From Mercurialis annua (lineage: Eukaryota > Streptophyta > Magnoliopsida > Malpighiales > Euphorbiaceae), in assembly GCF_937616625.2 (NCBI RefSeq), contig NC_065575.1, positions 34,161,001-34,225,000 on the forward strand: DNA of 64,000 nucleotides. Direction: 5' to 3'. The notes beneath the pieces were generated by a model. The model was not told where the DNA came from, ran no database searches, and worked only from the letters and a program-made list of their open reading frames with translations. Shown here in pieces: positions 47,345 to 58,144 of the stretch; the stretch's first letter is position 1, and each line of letters begins with the position of its first letter. The position numbers and the translations under genes are program-made.

Positions 47345-48478
47345 GGGATTAGTAACGGTGACATTCGTCATAAATTTGCAAATCTCGCAATAAGAGTCAT
47401 CCATTCCCCGAACATGTTTGCAATGGCCTTTTCCTTGGCAAACCAAGTTGTCTTGTATCGAGGCTTAACTCTCAAATTCTGGAAAATCCCCTCTTGAAGC
47501 TTTTTAATCCTAATGTCACGTTGCATTTGCAATTGCGTCTTGATTTGTTCAGCTATCTGTCGTGCTCTTAAATCCTGATGGTCTTGGTTGATTGCTTGGC
47601 TGATGCATTAGAGGGGGCCGTTATATCTTGTTAGCTTCCAATCTGCATTGCCTTTTAAAAGCGACGCATGCAACCTCTAGTTGCAAATGTCATTATTTAC
47701 GCACACAAGCACTATTGGTTTACTAGTTGTTCGACAAATCTTGTATTGTCTATTCGCTGCCACGTGATAACTTATCGCACATGTCTAGACAACATACCTT
47801 GATCTAAAAACCATTCCCAGTTCGAACACTTTTCCAACTTCCCATATTGCATTTTCTTCGGGCCACAGATTCATATTGACAGCATCTCATCAACATTCAA
47901 ATGCGTGTAGTGATAGGAAGATGCGACTGAAAAGGATCCGAATTTCGTTTCATGTCAACACCGACATCCTCATGGGCGCCCTCTCCATTCTTACCACCAC
48001 TATAATCATCATCCTCGTCGTCATCAGCAACAGCCCCGTAGAAATGATCTTCTTCCTCTTCCTCATCACTAAAATCACGGTTGTCTACATCCGCTAGTTT
48101 GGTATCCCCAAACTCTGCACATACTTGGGAGAGCGGGTTATACACTATGTAAAACTCAAATAACCTCATTTGTGGCGTCCGCGAAACATCACAAAACATT
48201 TCTTCCATGTGAGCATATGTCTGCATAGGCAAACCATCGTATTTCTTAAATCTTTCATGTTCATTGAATCGGGGCACTCGTAGGCAGATCTTCACTATTT
48301 CATCACCATCGTTCAGTCCAATTACTCTTCTAGCTACGATTTCTAGTTGTGCATAATTTATTACACTCGTCACCTCAATCGATTCTGACTTACTGGAGAC
48401 ATAAACAACTCTACCCGGAGTGGTTAATATTGTACAATCCTGGTAAATTTATACGGCTGACAGTTCATTTGTCGTCAT
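47345..48478 (-). pseudogene. MuDR-type (Mutator-like) transposase, N-terminal part, decayed
   Basis: The minus-strand frame opens near 48478 and, after an early stop at about 48451, runs to 47897. It has an acidic Asp/Glu-rich stretch (DFSDEEEEED) typical of these proteins. Past the stop at about 47860 the homology continues as the zinc-finger region: FELGMVFRSRYVV, then YKICRTTSK, VLVCVNND and LHASLLKGN, then ISQAINQD and VKPRYKTTWFAKEKA. This order is that of the plant Mu transposase DNA-binding domain (PF03108-like) before the catalytic domain. The catalytic DDE part and terminal repeats are missing, so this is a fossil. It ends close to solo LTR C. Confidence 0.75.
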
Positions 48479-48583
48479 TACTACATTAAAAAATATAATA
48501 TTAACTACATTATTTGAAGTTGATAATCCCATATTAGTTTATATTTTAGAATAATCTAATCGTAAATTATAGACTACTGCTTC

Positions 48584-49033
48584 TAAATTAATATTACGGT
48601 ATATTAAGTAAAGATTTTATGTTAACAATTAAACATTTAAATTGTAATTCGGATTTGATACAGATTGGCAATTAAAACAAATTTATATTTTTCTAATCGT
48701 ACTAAATTTTTCAAAAAATCAATTTTGTACTAAATTTTTAAAATTTTAAAAAATTCACTATATTCTCTAATTTATATGTCTAAATTAATATTACAGTTTA
48801 TTAAGTAAAACAAATAATGTTAACAATTAAACATTAAAATTGTAATTTGGAATTGTTGGATTAAATTTTCTATTATATAACAAAAAAAATTACAAAGTAA
48901 CAATTAAAACAAATTTACATTTTTCTAATCATACTTAAATTTTGAAAATAACGATTTTAATACATAATTTTCTAATTTATAATTTTCGTACTAAGTTATA
49001 TCAAAAATTCATTATATTCTCTTATTTACATTT
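48584..49033. repeat. Diverged tandem duplication, about 200-bp unit
   Basis: The unit beginning TAAATTAATATTAC recurs at 48584 and 48781. Matching landmarks include GTTAACAATTAAACATT and AATTAAAACAAATTTA. The second unit has a roughly 40-bp insertion. It is AT-rich and non-coding. Confidence 0.7.
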
Positions 49034-49495
49034 CTCAAAAAATTTAAAATAAATATTACTTTAATTTACATATTAATCTAATTTAAATTTTTTAAAATAC
49101 ACATTAATCTAATATATATTTTCAAAATCTCACTAATTCTGACTACATTTATATATTCTACTTACTTTTCAACCATTATAAACATACTAATAATTTAAAA
49201 TAGAGAAAATTAGCCCAGATACGGGCGTTGAACTTTTTAATTTGAAAACTACGGCCCCAAAAGTATGTTTTGTGTTTTACGGTTATCTTCTTTTTAATTT
49301 TAATTTTATCAAATTCTTTGGCAACTATAGACTTCTCAAATTAGAAGAATCCCGTTAACTGAAAATGGTAACCTCCCTATTGAAAGTCAGATTGCATGTT
49401 TCAATTTGAAAAAGATTCTTCTAAAATCTAGCCGGAAATAAATCCACAATCAAATCATAATCTGTATCTCCAAATCTTTCCCTTTTATTTGATTA

Positions 49496-49781
49496 TTGGT
49501 TGACACAAAATCTGAAATGCCGAAAACTAGGTCTTCTTCAACAATGATTCCTGATATGAAATCATCCCCAAAAAAGACACCCGCAATTGCAAAATCGAAG
49601 AGGGTATCTACAAAAAGGAAGGTTGATTTTATTGAAAAACTTCGAGTAAGAACCGTAGAGTTCTTAGTAATCAAGAAGAAAATCAAGAAGAAAGTGATAG
49701 TGATTTTGAGGCATTCACAATCACTAATAAGGAAAAGAAGAAAATTATTGCTCCTCTTCCTCATATTGGTGTTAAGGTATA
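49496..49781 (+). pseudogene. Possible first exon of a transposon-related or decayed gene
   Basis: A frame beginning at 49517 encodes a basic Lys/Ser/Thr-rich start (MPKTRSSSTMIPDMKSSP). A second frame then gives an acidic run and FEAFTITNKEKKKIIAPLP, ending at AAG|GTATAATA, which could be a splice donor. The two readings differ by one frame near 49650, suggesting a frameshift. Such N-termini occur in plant transposon-borne protease genes, but I recognise no domain. A TE-like end (GCCCAGATACGGGCGTTGAA) lies upstream at 49214. Confidence 0.25.
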
Positions 49782-49791
49782 ATATTTTTTA

Positions 49792-50204
49792 ATTCTTTAT
49801 TTTCTGACCTTTAATTGATTTTTGTTAATTGTTTCATGTGACTCAATAATGTATATAGGGTTGTATAACTAAATATTGTGTCTTTGGTTATTTTGTTTTG
49901 GCTGTGTTTAAATTAATAAGTATTTGTTATAATTGTTTTCAATTTTTTTTTCAATTTTTTTTAATGCATGCTAGATGTTTATAATCTGTTTTATGAAAAT
50001 CTATGCCGAAAATGTTGTTATTCCTGCATTATTAAAAAATAATTACTGTTAGTATCCATGTTAGTTAACCACTAGATAACAATTATTACACTATTAGTTA
50101 GCTTATAACAGAAACTTTAATTCTGCAAGCATTTCTAAAGTTTTTGAATCGTCTTTATTATTTTTTATATTGCAGTTTTTTTTCTGTCTAACTGATGAAA
50201 AAAA
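49792..50204. other. AT-rich spacer
   Basis: Nothing is identifiable beyond scattered GTTAAC-type motifs toward 50060-50100. Confidence 0.4.
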
Positions 50205-50371
50205 CGATGAACGAAGGCGGTTTGAGTTGAACGAATAAAGCAGTCGTTGGAGTGAGACGAAGATAGGCGAGCGATGAACGAAGGTGGTTTGAGTTGAACA
50301 AAGAAAGCAGTCGTTGGAGTGGGACGAAGATAGGCGAACGATCAACGAAAGCGAACGATGAACGAAGGCGC
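50205..50371. repeat. 67-bp tandem repeat, about 2.4 copies
   Basis: Units start CGATGAACGAAGG at 50205 and 50272, and a variant CGATCAACGAAAG starts at 50339. The unit includes GAGTTGAACGAATAAAGCAG and GTCGTTGGAGTG. Because 67 is not a multiple of 3, the repeat does not preserve a reading frame, which argues against the 80-codon frame across it being real. Confidence 0.85.
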
Positions 50372-50960
50372 GGTGGCTGGTAGCTGTTGTCTTTTTTATT
50401 GTAATTGGGATATTAGCAATGATTTAAAAATAATGGTTAATTATTGTAAGGTTAATTATATGTTTTCTAATTGTTAATTAATAGTCAATTAACTTTGTAT
50501 GATTTTTTTATATAAAACATGAATATATATTGATAATTTTTTTTTTAATTACAGTTAACTAATATGTGACTAATAGTTAACTAACAGTTATTTTTATACG
50601 TATGATTATTTTTAAAATAATTGAAATTTGATGTTCAGTTGTTTTTTTGTTATATTTGAATAATTTTGAAAATATTTGGGGGGTAATTATATGTTTTCTA
50701 ACGGTTAACTATTAGTTAACTATACTTGTGTAGGTTATCTAAAACATGTACTTATCATAATGTTAATTATCTTTTTTTTATTAGTTAAAGTTAACTAATA
50801 AGTGATTACCGGTTAACTGACAGTTAACTAATTAGGTGTACTGTTAATTTTAAGATATATTATTATTAGATTTATCTAAAAATGATTTTATGATAATAAT
50901 AGTTTTTTTATTAAATTTAATTTATTAATGGTTAATCTACATGTAAACTGACAGTATATC
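50372..50960. repeat. AT-rich region with many GTTAACT/AGTTAAC motifs
   Basis: The heptamer and its reverse complement recur at least a dozen times, often adjacent (AGTTAACTAATA, TAGTTAACTAACAG). It resembles the TTATCAT region at 13290-14320 and the TGTTGAT region at 55400-56500 in style but not in sequence. No terminal repeats were found for this one. Confidence 0.5.
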
Positions 50961-51473
50961 AGTTTTTGTTGATTGTTTATGATGAATTGATGAATTTCTT
51001 GTTTTGCTGGATTTTTTTTATTTCTCAAATGCTTGTTGTTTTCATTTTTTTAATCATTTTATTTTTTTGGTTTCCCTTTTGCCGTTTATGGCATATAATT
51101 CAAATTATCAGTTACTATAATTAAGGATTATTAAAGATTCTTGAATATTAATTGTTATATATTTATGCTTTGAGATTTTGTAGGAGATTTTGATTCTTTT
51201 AACCACTTCCTTCCTTTTTTATAGTTGACAGTAATCCTCAAATATCATAAAGTTATTTGTGCAATTTAGAAATTTAAAAATATGTCATCAACTTTTTTTT
51301 AGTCAACAGTAAAAATCTAATTAAATATAGCTATGTAGGGTACTTATTTAACGAAGCCTTTAAAATAATGTACTTATAAATTTAAAAAGCTTGATGTAGT
51401 CCTCATTTAAATTTCTTTTTATCCGATATTTCTGCCAAAAAAAATATACTTCGTCAAAAAAATCGACTCCACC
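50961..51473. other. AT-rich spacer, no supported feature
   Basis: I see no gene, RNA or defined repeat here. Confidence 0.4.
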
Positions 51474-51483
51474 ATAAAAATCG

Positions 51484-51874
51484 GGATATTAAACCCCGTA
51501 GGTCACTAGACTTTCCTCAAATTACAGAAAGGTCACTAAAAAAACTTTTGTTACAAAATGGTCATTAAACTATAATCTTTTATTACAAAGGGGTTCAGCC
51601 ATATAAAACGCTGCGTTTTATGCAAAAACACAACATTTTTGCTTATGTGGCAAGCCAAAATTACAAAAAAAACATAGTCCAGTGGCCGTTTTGTAATAAA
51701 AAATATTATTGAAATGATTTTTTTTGTAATTCATAAAAATTTTAATGTTCATTTTGTAACAACATTAACATTTTTGTAATAAAAGGTATAGTTTAATGAC
51801 CATTTTGTAACAAAAAAATTAGTTACCTTTCCATAATTTGAGGAAAGTTTAGTAATCTATAGAGTTTAATATCC
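51484..51874 (+). mobile_element. MITE copy 1 (391 bp) with 10-bp target duplication
   Basis: The ends are inverted repeats beginning GGATATTAAAC and extending about 90 bp (GACTTTCCTCAAATTAC and its complement near the right end). The flanks ATAAAAATCG at 51474-51483 and 51875-51884 are a perfect 10-bp direct repeat. There is no coding capacity. The 9-10-bp duplication suggests Mutator-family mobilisation. Confidence 0.9.
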
Positions 51875-51995
51875 ATAAAAATCGACTCCGCTGAAAAAAG
51901 CGATTCCGCTAAAATTTCTCCACAATTATTCTCTTTATGAACAAGCCACTCTCTCTATATGTTTTCTTTTTTAAAAAACCGAGATCTGCATTCTA

Positions 51996-52388
51996 GGATA
52001 TTAAACTCTGTAGATCATTAGACTTTACTCAAATTACAGAAAGATCACTAAAAAAACTTTTATTACAAAATGGGCTTTGAACTATACTTTTTACTACAAA
52101 AATGTTTATGTTGTTATAAAAACAACACTAAACTATTCGTGAATTACGAAAATGTCACTAGATAATACCTCTTATTACAAAAAAGGTCACTGAATTATGT
52201 TTCTTTTTGTAATTTTGGCTTGCCACGTAAGCAAAAATGTTGCGTTTTTGCTTAAAGCGCAATGTTTTAGATGGCTGAACCCCTTTGTAATAAAAGGTAT
52301 AGTTCAATGACCATTTTGTAACAAAAGTTATTTTAGTGACCTTTCTGTAATTTGACGAAAGCTTAGTGATCTATAGAGTTTAATATCT
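51996..52388 (-). mobile_element. MITE copy 2 (393 bp), inverted, with 10-bp target duplication
   Basis: It belongs to the same family as the copy at 51484 but is in the opposite orientation, judged by the asymmetric middle (GGTTCAGCCAT ... GCTTATGTGGCAAGCC in copy 1 appears reverse-complemented here). The flanks CTGCATTCTA at 51986-51995 and 52389-52398 are a perfect 10-bp direct repeat. Confidence 0.9.
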
Positions 52389-52404
52389 CTGCATTCTATG
52401 AAGA

Positions 52405-52625
52405 AAAGGGTAACACTTCTGCGAGCCATAACCACAACATCAAGAGAATAAATTCCCTATCTCTTCGCAAGATACAGGAAATTTATTCTCTCCGAGACTC
52501 GCAGAAGACTTCTGCAAGTCACAGCTACATGGCTCCATCTGGCCCGAGGTGGAGCCACATGTGTAGCTCGCAGAACTCTTCTGCGAGTTACAAAAACTCG
52601 CAGAAGTGTTCTACAAGCTATAAGG
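52405..52625. repeat. Nested hairpin cluster built on CTTCTGCGAG
   Basis: CTTCTGCGAG or its complement CTCGCAGAAG occurs at about 52412, 52498, 52568, 52577 and 52599. Inside are a hairpin of AGAGAATAAATTCC with GGAAATTTATTCTCT (52441-52488) and one of TGGCTCCA with TGGAGCCA (52529-52558). It looks like a compact fold-back element; no target duplication was found. Confidence 0.65.
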
Positions 52626-52829
52626 CACAATTTTGAATTTTTTGCTAATTGAGGACTAAATTAGGAATTGTTTCTAAGTTTTGAGTCAAATATGCCGTTA
52701 CTCAACCTTTTTATCATTGTGTCATTAGTTTCCTAATTGGAAAGCAACCTTTTCTAGGTGAGACTGGAAAAATTCTGATCGGTTAACTCATAATTCTTTC
52801 CCATGGAGACTATTCTAGAGTAACTAACA

Positions 52830-52831
<2 letters not shown>

Positions 52832-52868
<37 letters not shown>
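52832..52868. repeat. (TA)n microsatellite
   Basis: About 18 uninterrupted TA units. Confidence 0.98.
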
Positions 52869-52869
<1 letters not shown>

Positions 52870-53085
52870 GTAAATATTGAACCCCTCCGCGCCACCTGTC
52901 ACTTGAAACATTCCAGAAGAAATTGTGTACGGAGGGGTTCAATGTTTACGTTTTTATCAAGTTCAGGGGTCAAATCGGATTATTTGACAAGTTCAGAGAT
53001 TCGATAGAGGAGATGTTATGTTTAGGGGTTAGATGGGTAAAAGAGTACAAATTCAGGGGTCAAACTATATATTCAGCCTCCGTAA
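52868..53085. repeat. Inverted repeat and CAGGGGTCAA repeats
   Basis: A 22-bp inverted repeat with one mismatch pairs 52868-52889 with 52930-52951 (core GAACCCCTCCG with CGGAGGGGTTC). Downstream, AAATTCAGGGGTCAAAC-type phrases recur at about 52961 and 53050. This resembles the ends of small plant transposons, but no boundary can be fixed. Confidence 0.55.
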
Positions 53086-54921
53086 AAAGGAGTAAAGTAT
53101 GTTTGAAATTCCCATTCATGGTTATTAGCTGATGGATGGCAGACAATAAACCAGAATATACAAAAATAAATTTCTTTTTGACAATATAAGTTCAGTTACG
53201 CTCTTATTGTCCACTTATACTATCATTTCATTTGTAAACTAGTTTATTTAATATAATCATAAATACACTTCAAAAAGATTAAAATAAAATTACTAAATAA
53301 ATTTTATTTTATTATATTTATATTTATCTATAATTAAATTATAACCATAGTATATGTAAACTTTCAGCCTGGTAGTTTCGTTTTGATGGAATATATATAT
53401 GCAGCGTGACCAGTGTCATATACATGCCTCAAATATAATAAGGTGTCTCGATGGATTCTTACTATAAGACGATATTTTTAAATTTTTTACATTCAAACAA
53501 TCCCGACTCAATTATAATAAGTATTTTATGTAAGGCAATACTAATTATCAAAACAAAAGTATAATACATACATAAAAAATGCTCGCGACTTCAATTAAAT
53601 TAAATTAGTGTCTTATTAGTTAATGTACACCTTTGATATTTCATACTTTCTCTGAGTGTCCCAAAATCAGAAAAAGTAGATATATGTGGAAGTAGAACAA
53701 AGTGGGAGGGTGATGATGATAATTATCTCCCTGTGAATTAAAGTAGTAAAGAAGAAAATAATCAGAAATATTAAAAATAATAAAAAGACAGCATCAATCA
53801 ATGGTTTCAGAGGAGAGCTCGCAAATATTTGGAATTTTAATTATTACAACTCTCTATATATATATATTCAACACAAAAATAAAAAGGAAGAAAAAATATT
53901 GCAAGCTGCAGCAATCATCATGTCTTCTACCCTCTTCCTCTCATCATTAAAATTCACTTTTGGAATTTTATTTACTATCTACCAACCGCACCAAATCTAC
54001 CTCATCCATCTACCAAGAACAAAAGAAAAAGCTAAACTTGTAAGCTCAAGAAGAAGAAACCCTACTTCTAAGTGCATGATCATGAGAATTAAAAGAAAGA
54101 AAAAAATAGGGTTTTCTTTTTCTTAGAATATCTTCTCTTCTTCTATCTATTTTTGGGGAATCGAAGCATCACGGTCCGATTGTTTGCTAGATCAAGCCTA
54201 TATCTATGTTGTTATATCTCTAGTTCTTTATTAATATTGTGCCTCAAACAAATCAAGAACCGACTGGTTGACCGTCAAGGCGAATTCAGGTCGATTGGAG
54301 ATGGCATGAAACATGATAATCATAGCTCGATTTGTTCGGTATGTGTGTGATTTGTTTTTTCAAGACTAAAATCATCATCTTAATTCCCTCTCTATGCTCT
54401 CTTTTCATTTTGAATATTATATGTATGGATATATTTTCAGTGTGTTTGTTTAAAGATTGATAATAAAGATTGTTCTTTGAGACCATAAAAACAAGCTATA
54501 GCCAAGCTGACAAATTTCTATTATCAAGTTGTTATATATGTATATAGATATGAATATACGCACATCTATTTCATTGTTTCAAATATTCTATTTATGTGAT
54601 AATTAATATACGTACATGTTCAATTAGGGCTTCATGTGGTTTTGAATTTTTTCTGACATCTCTGATCTCTTACATCTTTTATCTGAAACCCTAAAAGGAC
54701 TTCCTGTCTTTTTGCTTTAAATTGTATATTTATGCTAACCAGGATTATTAGTAACTCAACCTTTATTTTCAAAATATTCATGGATCAATGCATTTTGATT
54801 GAATAGAGTTGTATAGTTTGTATACGCAGGAAAACTTTATATAAATATCTCCAAAAAAATTCCAACAATACTTGCCTAATTCACTATTTGGATTTGGTAC
54901 TATGATTGCTATTTCAGCTGC
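53086..54921. other. Spacer with a TATA-like start, no supported gene
   Basis: CTCTCTATATATATATATATTC at 53851 onward resembles a plant core promoter, followed by CT-rich leader-like sequence. The 75- and 65-codon frames at 53899 and 54153 have no recognisable domain. A non-coding transcript is possible but unproven. Confidence 0.3.
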
Positions 54922-57077
54922 TATATTATTGGGCTTTTTTCATAAACAACCAACATTTGATAAATTATTACTTTTATACAGACAAGAGTTTTCAATATGA
55001 AAACTACTGTACACGCTGAAAAATATTACTTTTATACGGATCTATATATATAAGATATTTCAAGTGAAACCCTCATAAATAAATAATTTTCTCTCTCATC
55101 ACAATTAATTTTTCTCTCCTCTCTCTCAACTCATCTCTCTCAGCTCGTGTTTGCTCCATCGTTTTCAGCCGCTACGTCCTCTGTTCCTCCGCTCCTCTAT
55201 CATCGTTCTCATCATCGTCTCCGCCAACGCCATCATCTCCTATGATCGTCGTCGTCATCAATTTTGATTTCAGATCTACAATTTATTCATTGTTTTTCTT
55301 TTTCTTTTTATTTTTTATTTTCAGATCTACAAATTTTATACTGTTTTTTCACCATTAAACATGTATGAAGATTATATTTAGATAATATAATGTTAATTAT
55401 ATGTTATGTGAAATAAATTTGGGGTTTAATAAAATATTGTTTTGTTATTTCTGCATTTTTTGTGTTTGGTTGTATTTCTGTGTTTTTTATTCTGCAACAC
55501 AATTTGTTGATGATGGTTGATTGCTGAATAATTATAATGTTACAGTGTTGTTGATTTTATGTTGATTTTGTGTTGATAATCAGTTGGTAATTGTTTGATT
55601 TTAACATTAAAAAATTTTATTCTAGAAAAATAATGGTAAATTAGATAATTTTGACCGTGAAATAAATTAAAAAAAAATAAAATTTAACTGAAATTAGATA
55701 ATGATATGTTAGCATTATAATGTTGACATGTTGTTGATTTCTTGTTGATATTTTATTAATTGTCACCGTCTTTTAAAAATATATGTTCTATTTTATTTTT
55801 TATGTTGATTCGTTGTTGATTTATTGTTGACATTATGTTGATAAGTATTTCAACTTTTTTTCATACTAAATTTTATGTTGACATGTTGTTGATTTGTTGT
55901 TGATTTATTGTTAACATTACGTTGATAAGTATATCAACTCTTTTTCATATTCAATTTTATGTTGACACGTTGTTGACATAATGTTGATAACATGTTGATT
56001 TTTCAATCATTGAAAGAAAAATAAAATTTAGTCTTAATTTGTTGTGTTGATGAGCTGTTAAAATGCTTTTGATAATATGCTGATTGTTTATGACTTAAAT
56101 CAATCAATGTTCTCATTTTACAAATATCTTGACAAAATTAGCATTAATTGTTGATATCGTGTTGACATTATGTTGATAACTTGTTAATATGATAGTAGTA
56201 ATTCTACTAAAGAACAACAAAGGTACAAAATGTTTAAAAGAAATGAACCAGATAAAAAAATTATCAGAGTAAGCAATCAAAATAATATGAAAAAACAACA
56301 ACAATAATTCAAATGAAAAAAATAAAATTATTCTTACATATAAAAATAAAAATATATTAAATATACACCAACACAATAGTTCACAAAATATTAAAAGTTT
56401 ATTTCACAGACAATATTATCTTATTTGTCAATGTTGAAATAAAAACAATCAGTTGATATCAACATAATATCAACATAAAATCAACAACGCTGTAACATTA
56501 CAAAAATTCAGCAATCAATCATCATCAACAAATCGTTCTGCAGAAGAAAAAAAACGCAGAAATAACAGAATTTTATTATATAAAATCACAAAATTATTCT
56601 ATATAACATGAAATAAGTATTAGATTCTTTAAAGATACTCTTTATACATGTTTAATGGTGAATAAACAGTAAAAGATAAACAAATTACAGATCTGAAAAT
56701 GAAAAAAAATCAGATCTAAAATTAAAAAGATAAAAGAAAGATGGCGCGGCGAGAGAAAGGCGGAACGACGGAGGCGAAACGGCGAAGGCGGAACGGCGAA
56801 GGCGGAACGGCGAAGGCGGAGGCGGCGGAACGGCGGAGACGAAACGGCGGAAGCGAAGGAGCAGAAATCGTGAAAATTCTCTTTCACAGCTCAAAAGAAA
56901 TCGTGTAGAAGAATAATAATTGAGAGAAATAAGAAAAATCGTATAAAAGAAAAGAATTTAAAGTAGAAGTTATTAAAGTAAGAAAATAAGGTAGGTAAAG
57001 TAAAGATTTGGATTGGGCCGTATAAAAGAAAAGAGTGGCCGATTTCCTGTATTTCATATAAAAAGCCCTATATTATT
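54922..57077. mobile_element. Fold-back Mutator-like element (54931-57068) with 9-bp target duplication
   Basis: The element is flanked by a perfect direct repeat, TATATTATT, at 54922-54930 and 57069-57077. Its ends start GGGCTTTTT on both strands. The two halves are imperfect reverse complements over roughly 1 kb: shared landmarks are CACCATTAAACATGTAT (about 55350 and 56640), TTGTTGATGATG-GATTGCTGAAT (about 55503 and 56525) and the CT-rich/GCCG-rich shoulders (55130-55220 and 56740-56890). The middle (55550-56470) is dense in TGTTGAT/ATCAACA. No transposase is encoded, so it depends on one supplied elsewhere. The 9-bp duplication is diagnostic of the Mutator superfamily. Confidence 0.9.
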
Positions 57078-57241
57078 TGTATATATATTTAATATTTCCT
57101 TTTCAATTCCATAATTGGAGTTTTTGTCATGCATTCACTATTTTAAAACAAATTAAATACTTAACTAATGTCAAGCATCTAATAAAAATGTCAATTTCCT
57201 CTTTTCTCTGTAAATATGCAATTACAAGAATGTTATTCATT

Positions 57242-57254
57242 ATCAGGATTAATT
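57242..57254. repeat. LINE target site duplication, tail side
   Basis: ATCAGGATTAATT, repeated at 62845-62857. The last two bases cannot be separated from the poly-T. Confidence 0.9.
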
Positions 57255-57292
57255 TTTTTTTTTTTTTTTTTGAGAAACAAGATTGCTATTTA

Positions 57293-58144
57293 TTAATGAA
57301 CCATAGATGTTACAAGCTCATTAACCGGAAACGGAAGACTTCCGTCAAACAAACAATCCCTACCAAAAAAGATTCCCCATTTGGCCAGAGCGTGAGCCAC
57401 TTGGTTACAAGAACGATTTACGTAATGAAAGTGAACTACTCGATTCTCACATTCAGCAGTACAATCATCTAATAAAACCTGCAAATAACTATCTTCAGCT
57501 CCTGTACTTTGCAACCTGTTAGCCACATTTAACGCATCAAGTTCGCAAATCAATCCTTCGCACAGCAAATCCTTAGCTAGCTTCAAACCGAAGTGCACAG
57601 CCCTCGTCTCGGCATGTTCAGCGTTGCTACATCCATGCAGGATAGAAACTCCACTCTTCACAACATTCCCACTCGAGTTCCTACACACAGCGCTGATGAC
57701 CGAGAGGTTCTTCTCTACCGACACAACAGCGTCTGAGTTGATTTTTAACCAAGAAACCGGCGGCGGACGCCATTGCTGCAACTCAGGAGTTCTCACACTT
57801 GTCTTCTGCTGCCGAGCTGTACCTGAGATCATCGAAGGAATATTGTTAAAGAGAACTGGCACTGGAAACCGTTTATTCTCGAAAACTAAATTATTCATAT
57901 CCGTCCATATCACCCATAAACTCATTATGAACAAATCCAGCTCCTCCGTCTTCAGCGAATTGCTCATCATCACTAGCCAATCTACCACTGTATCACACCA
58001 AAACCTATCACTCCTCAAACTTAGAGGAGACATCAACCACAATCCTCTAACCACTTCGCAGTCCTTAAGACAATGGATATCTGTTTCCTCTTCAAACTTA
58101 CATCTTGGGCATAAATTAGAAACTTGAATCCGCTTCTTAATCAA
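57293..58144 (-). CDS. ORF2: LINE ORF2 C-terminal part: zinc-binding region and RNase H
   Basis: This 283-residue frame is the end of ORF2, displaced by a frame break; it stays open back to about 58234. It begins within the zf-RVT region (CPRCKFEEETDIHCLKDCEVVRGLW). It then has a plant-type RNase H (RVT_3) with INSDA, AEHAETRAV and CELDAL supplying the acidic catalytic residues, and the final RSCNQVAHALAKWG motif. The first methionine is not a natural start. RNase H removes the RNA strand during reverse transcription. Confidence 0.9.
   Translation of the reverse strand: MIKKRIQVSNLCPRCKFEEETDIHCLKDCEVVRGLWLMSPLSLRSDRFWCDTVVDWLVMMSNSLKTEELDLFIMSLWVIWTDMNNLVFENKRFPVPVLFNNIPSMISGTARQQKTSVRTPELQQWRPPPVSWLKINSDAVVSVEKNLSVISAVCRNSSGNVVKSGVSILHGCSNAEHAETRAVHFGLKLAKDLLCEGLICELDALNVANRLQSTGAEDSYLQVLLDDCTAECENRVVHFHYVNRSCNQVAHALAKWGIFFGRDCLFDGSLPFPVNELVTSMVH

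Noticed and set aside
50103..50345. 80-codon minus-strand frame over the 67-bp repeat
   Set aside because: The repeat unit is not a multiple of three, so successive units are read in different frames, unlike a repeated protein.
53880..54350. Possible microRNA precursor or short gene after a TATA-like motif
   Set aside because: I compared it by eye with common conserved plant miRNA families and found no match or long clean hairpin; only the TATA-like run supports it.
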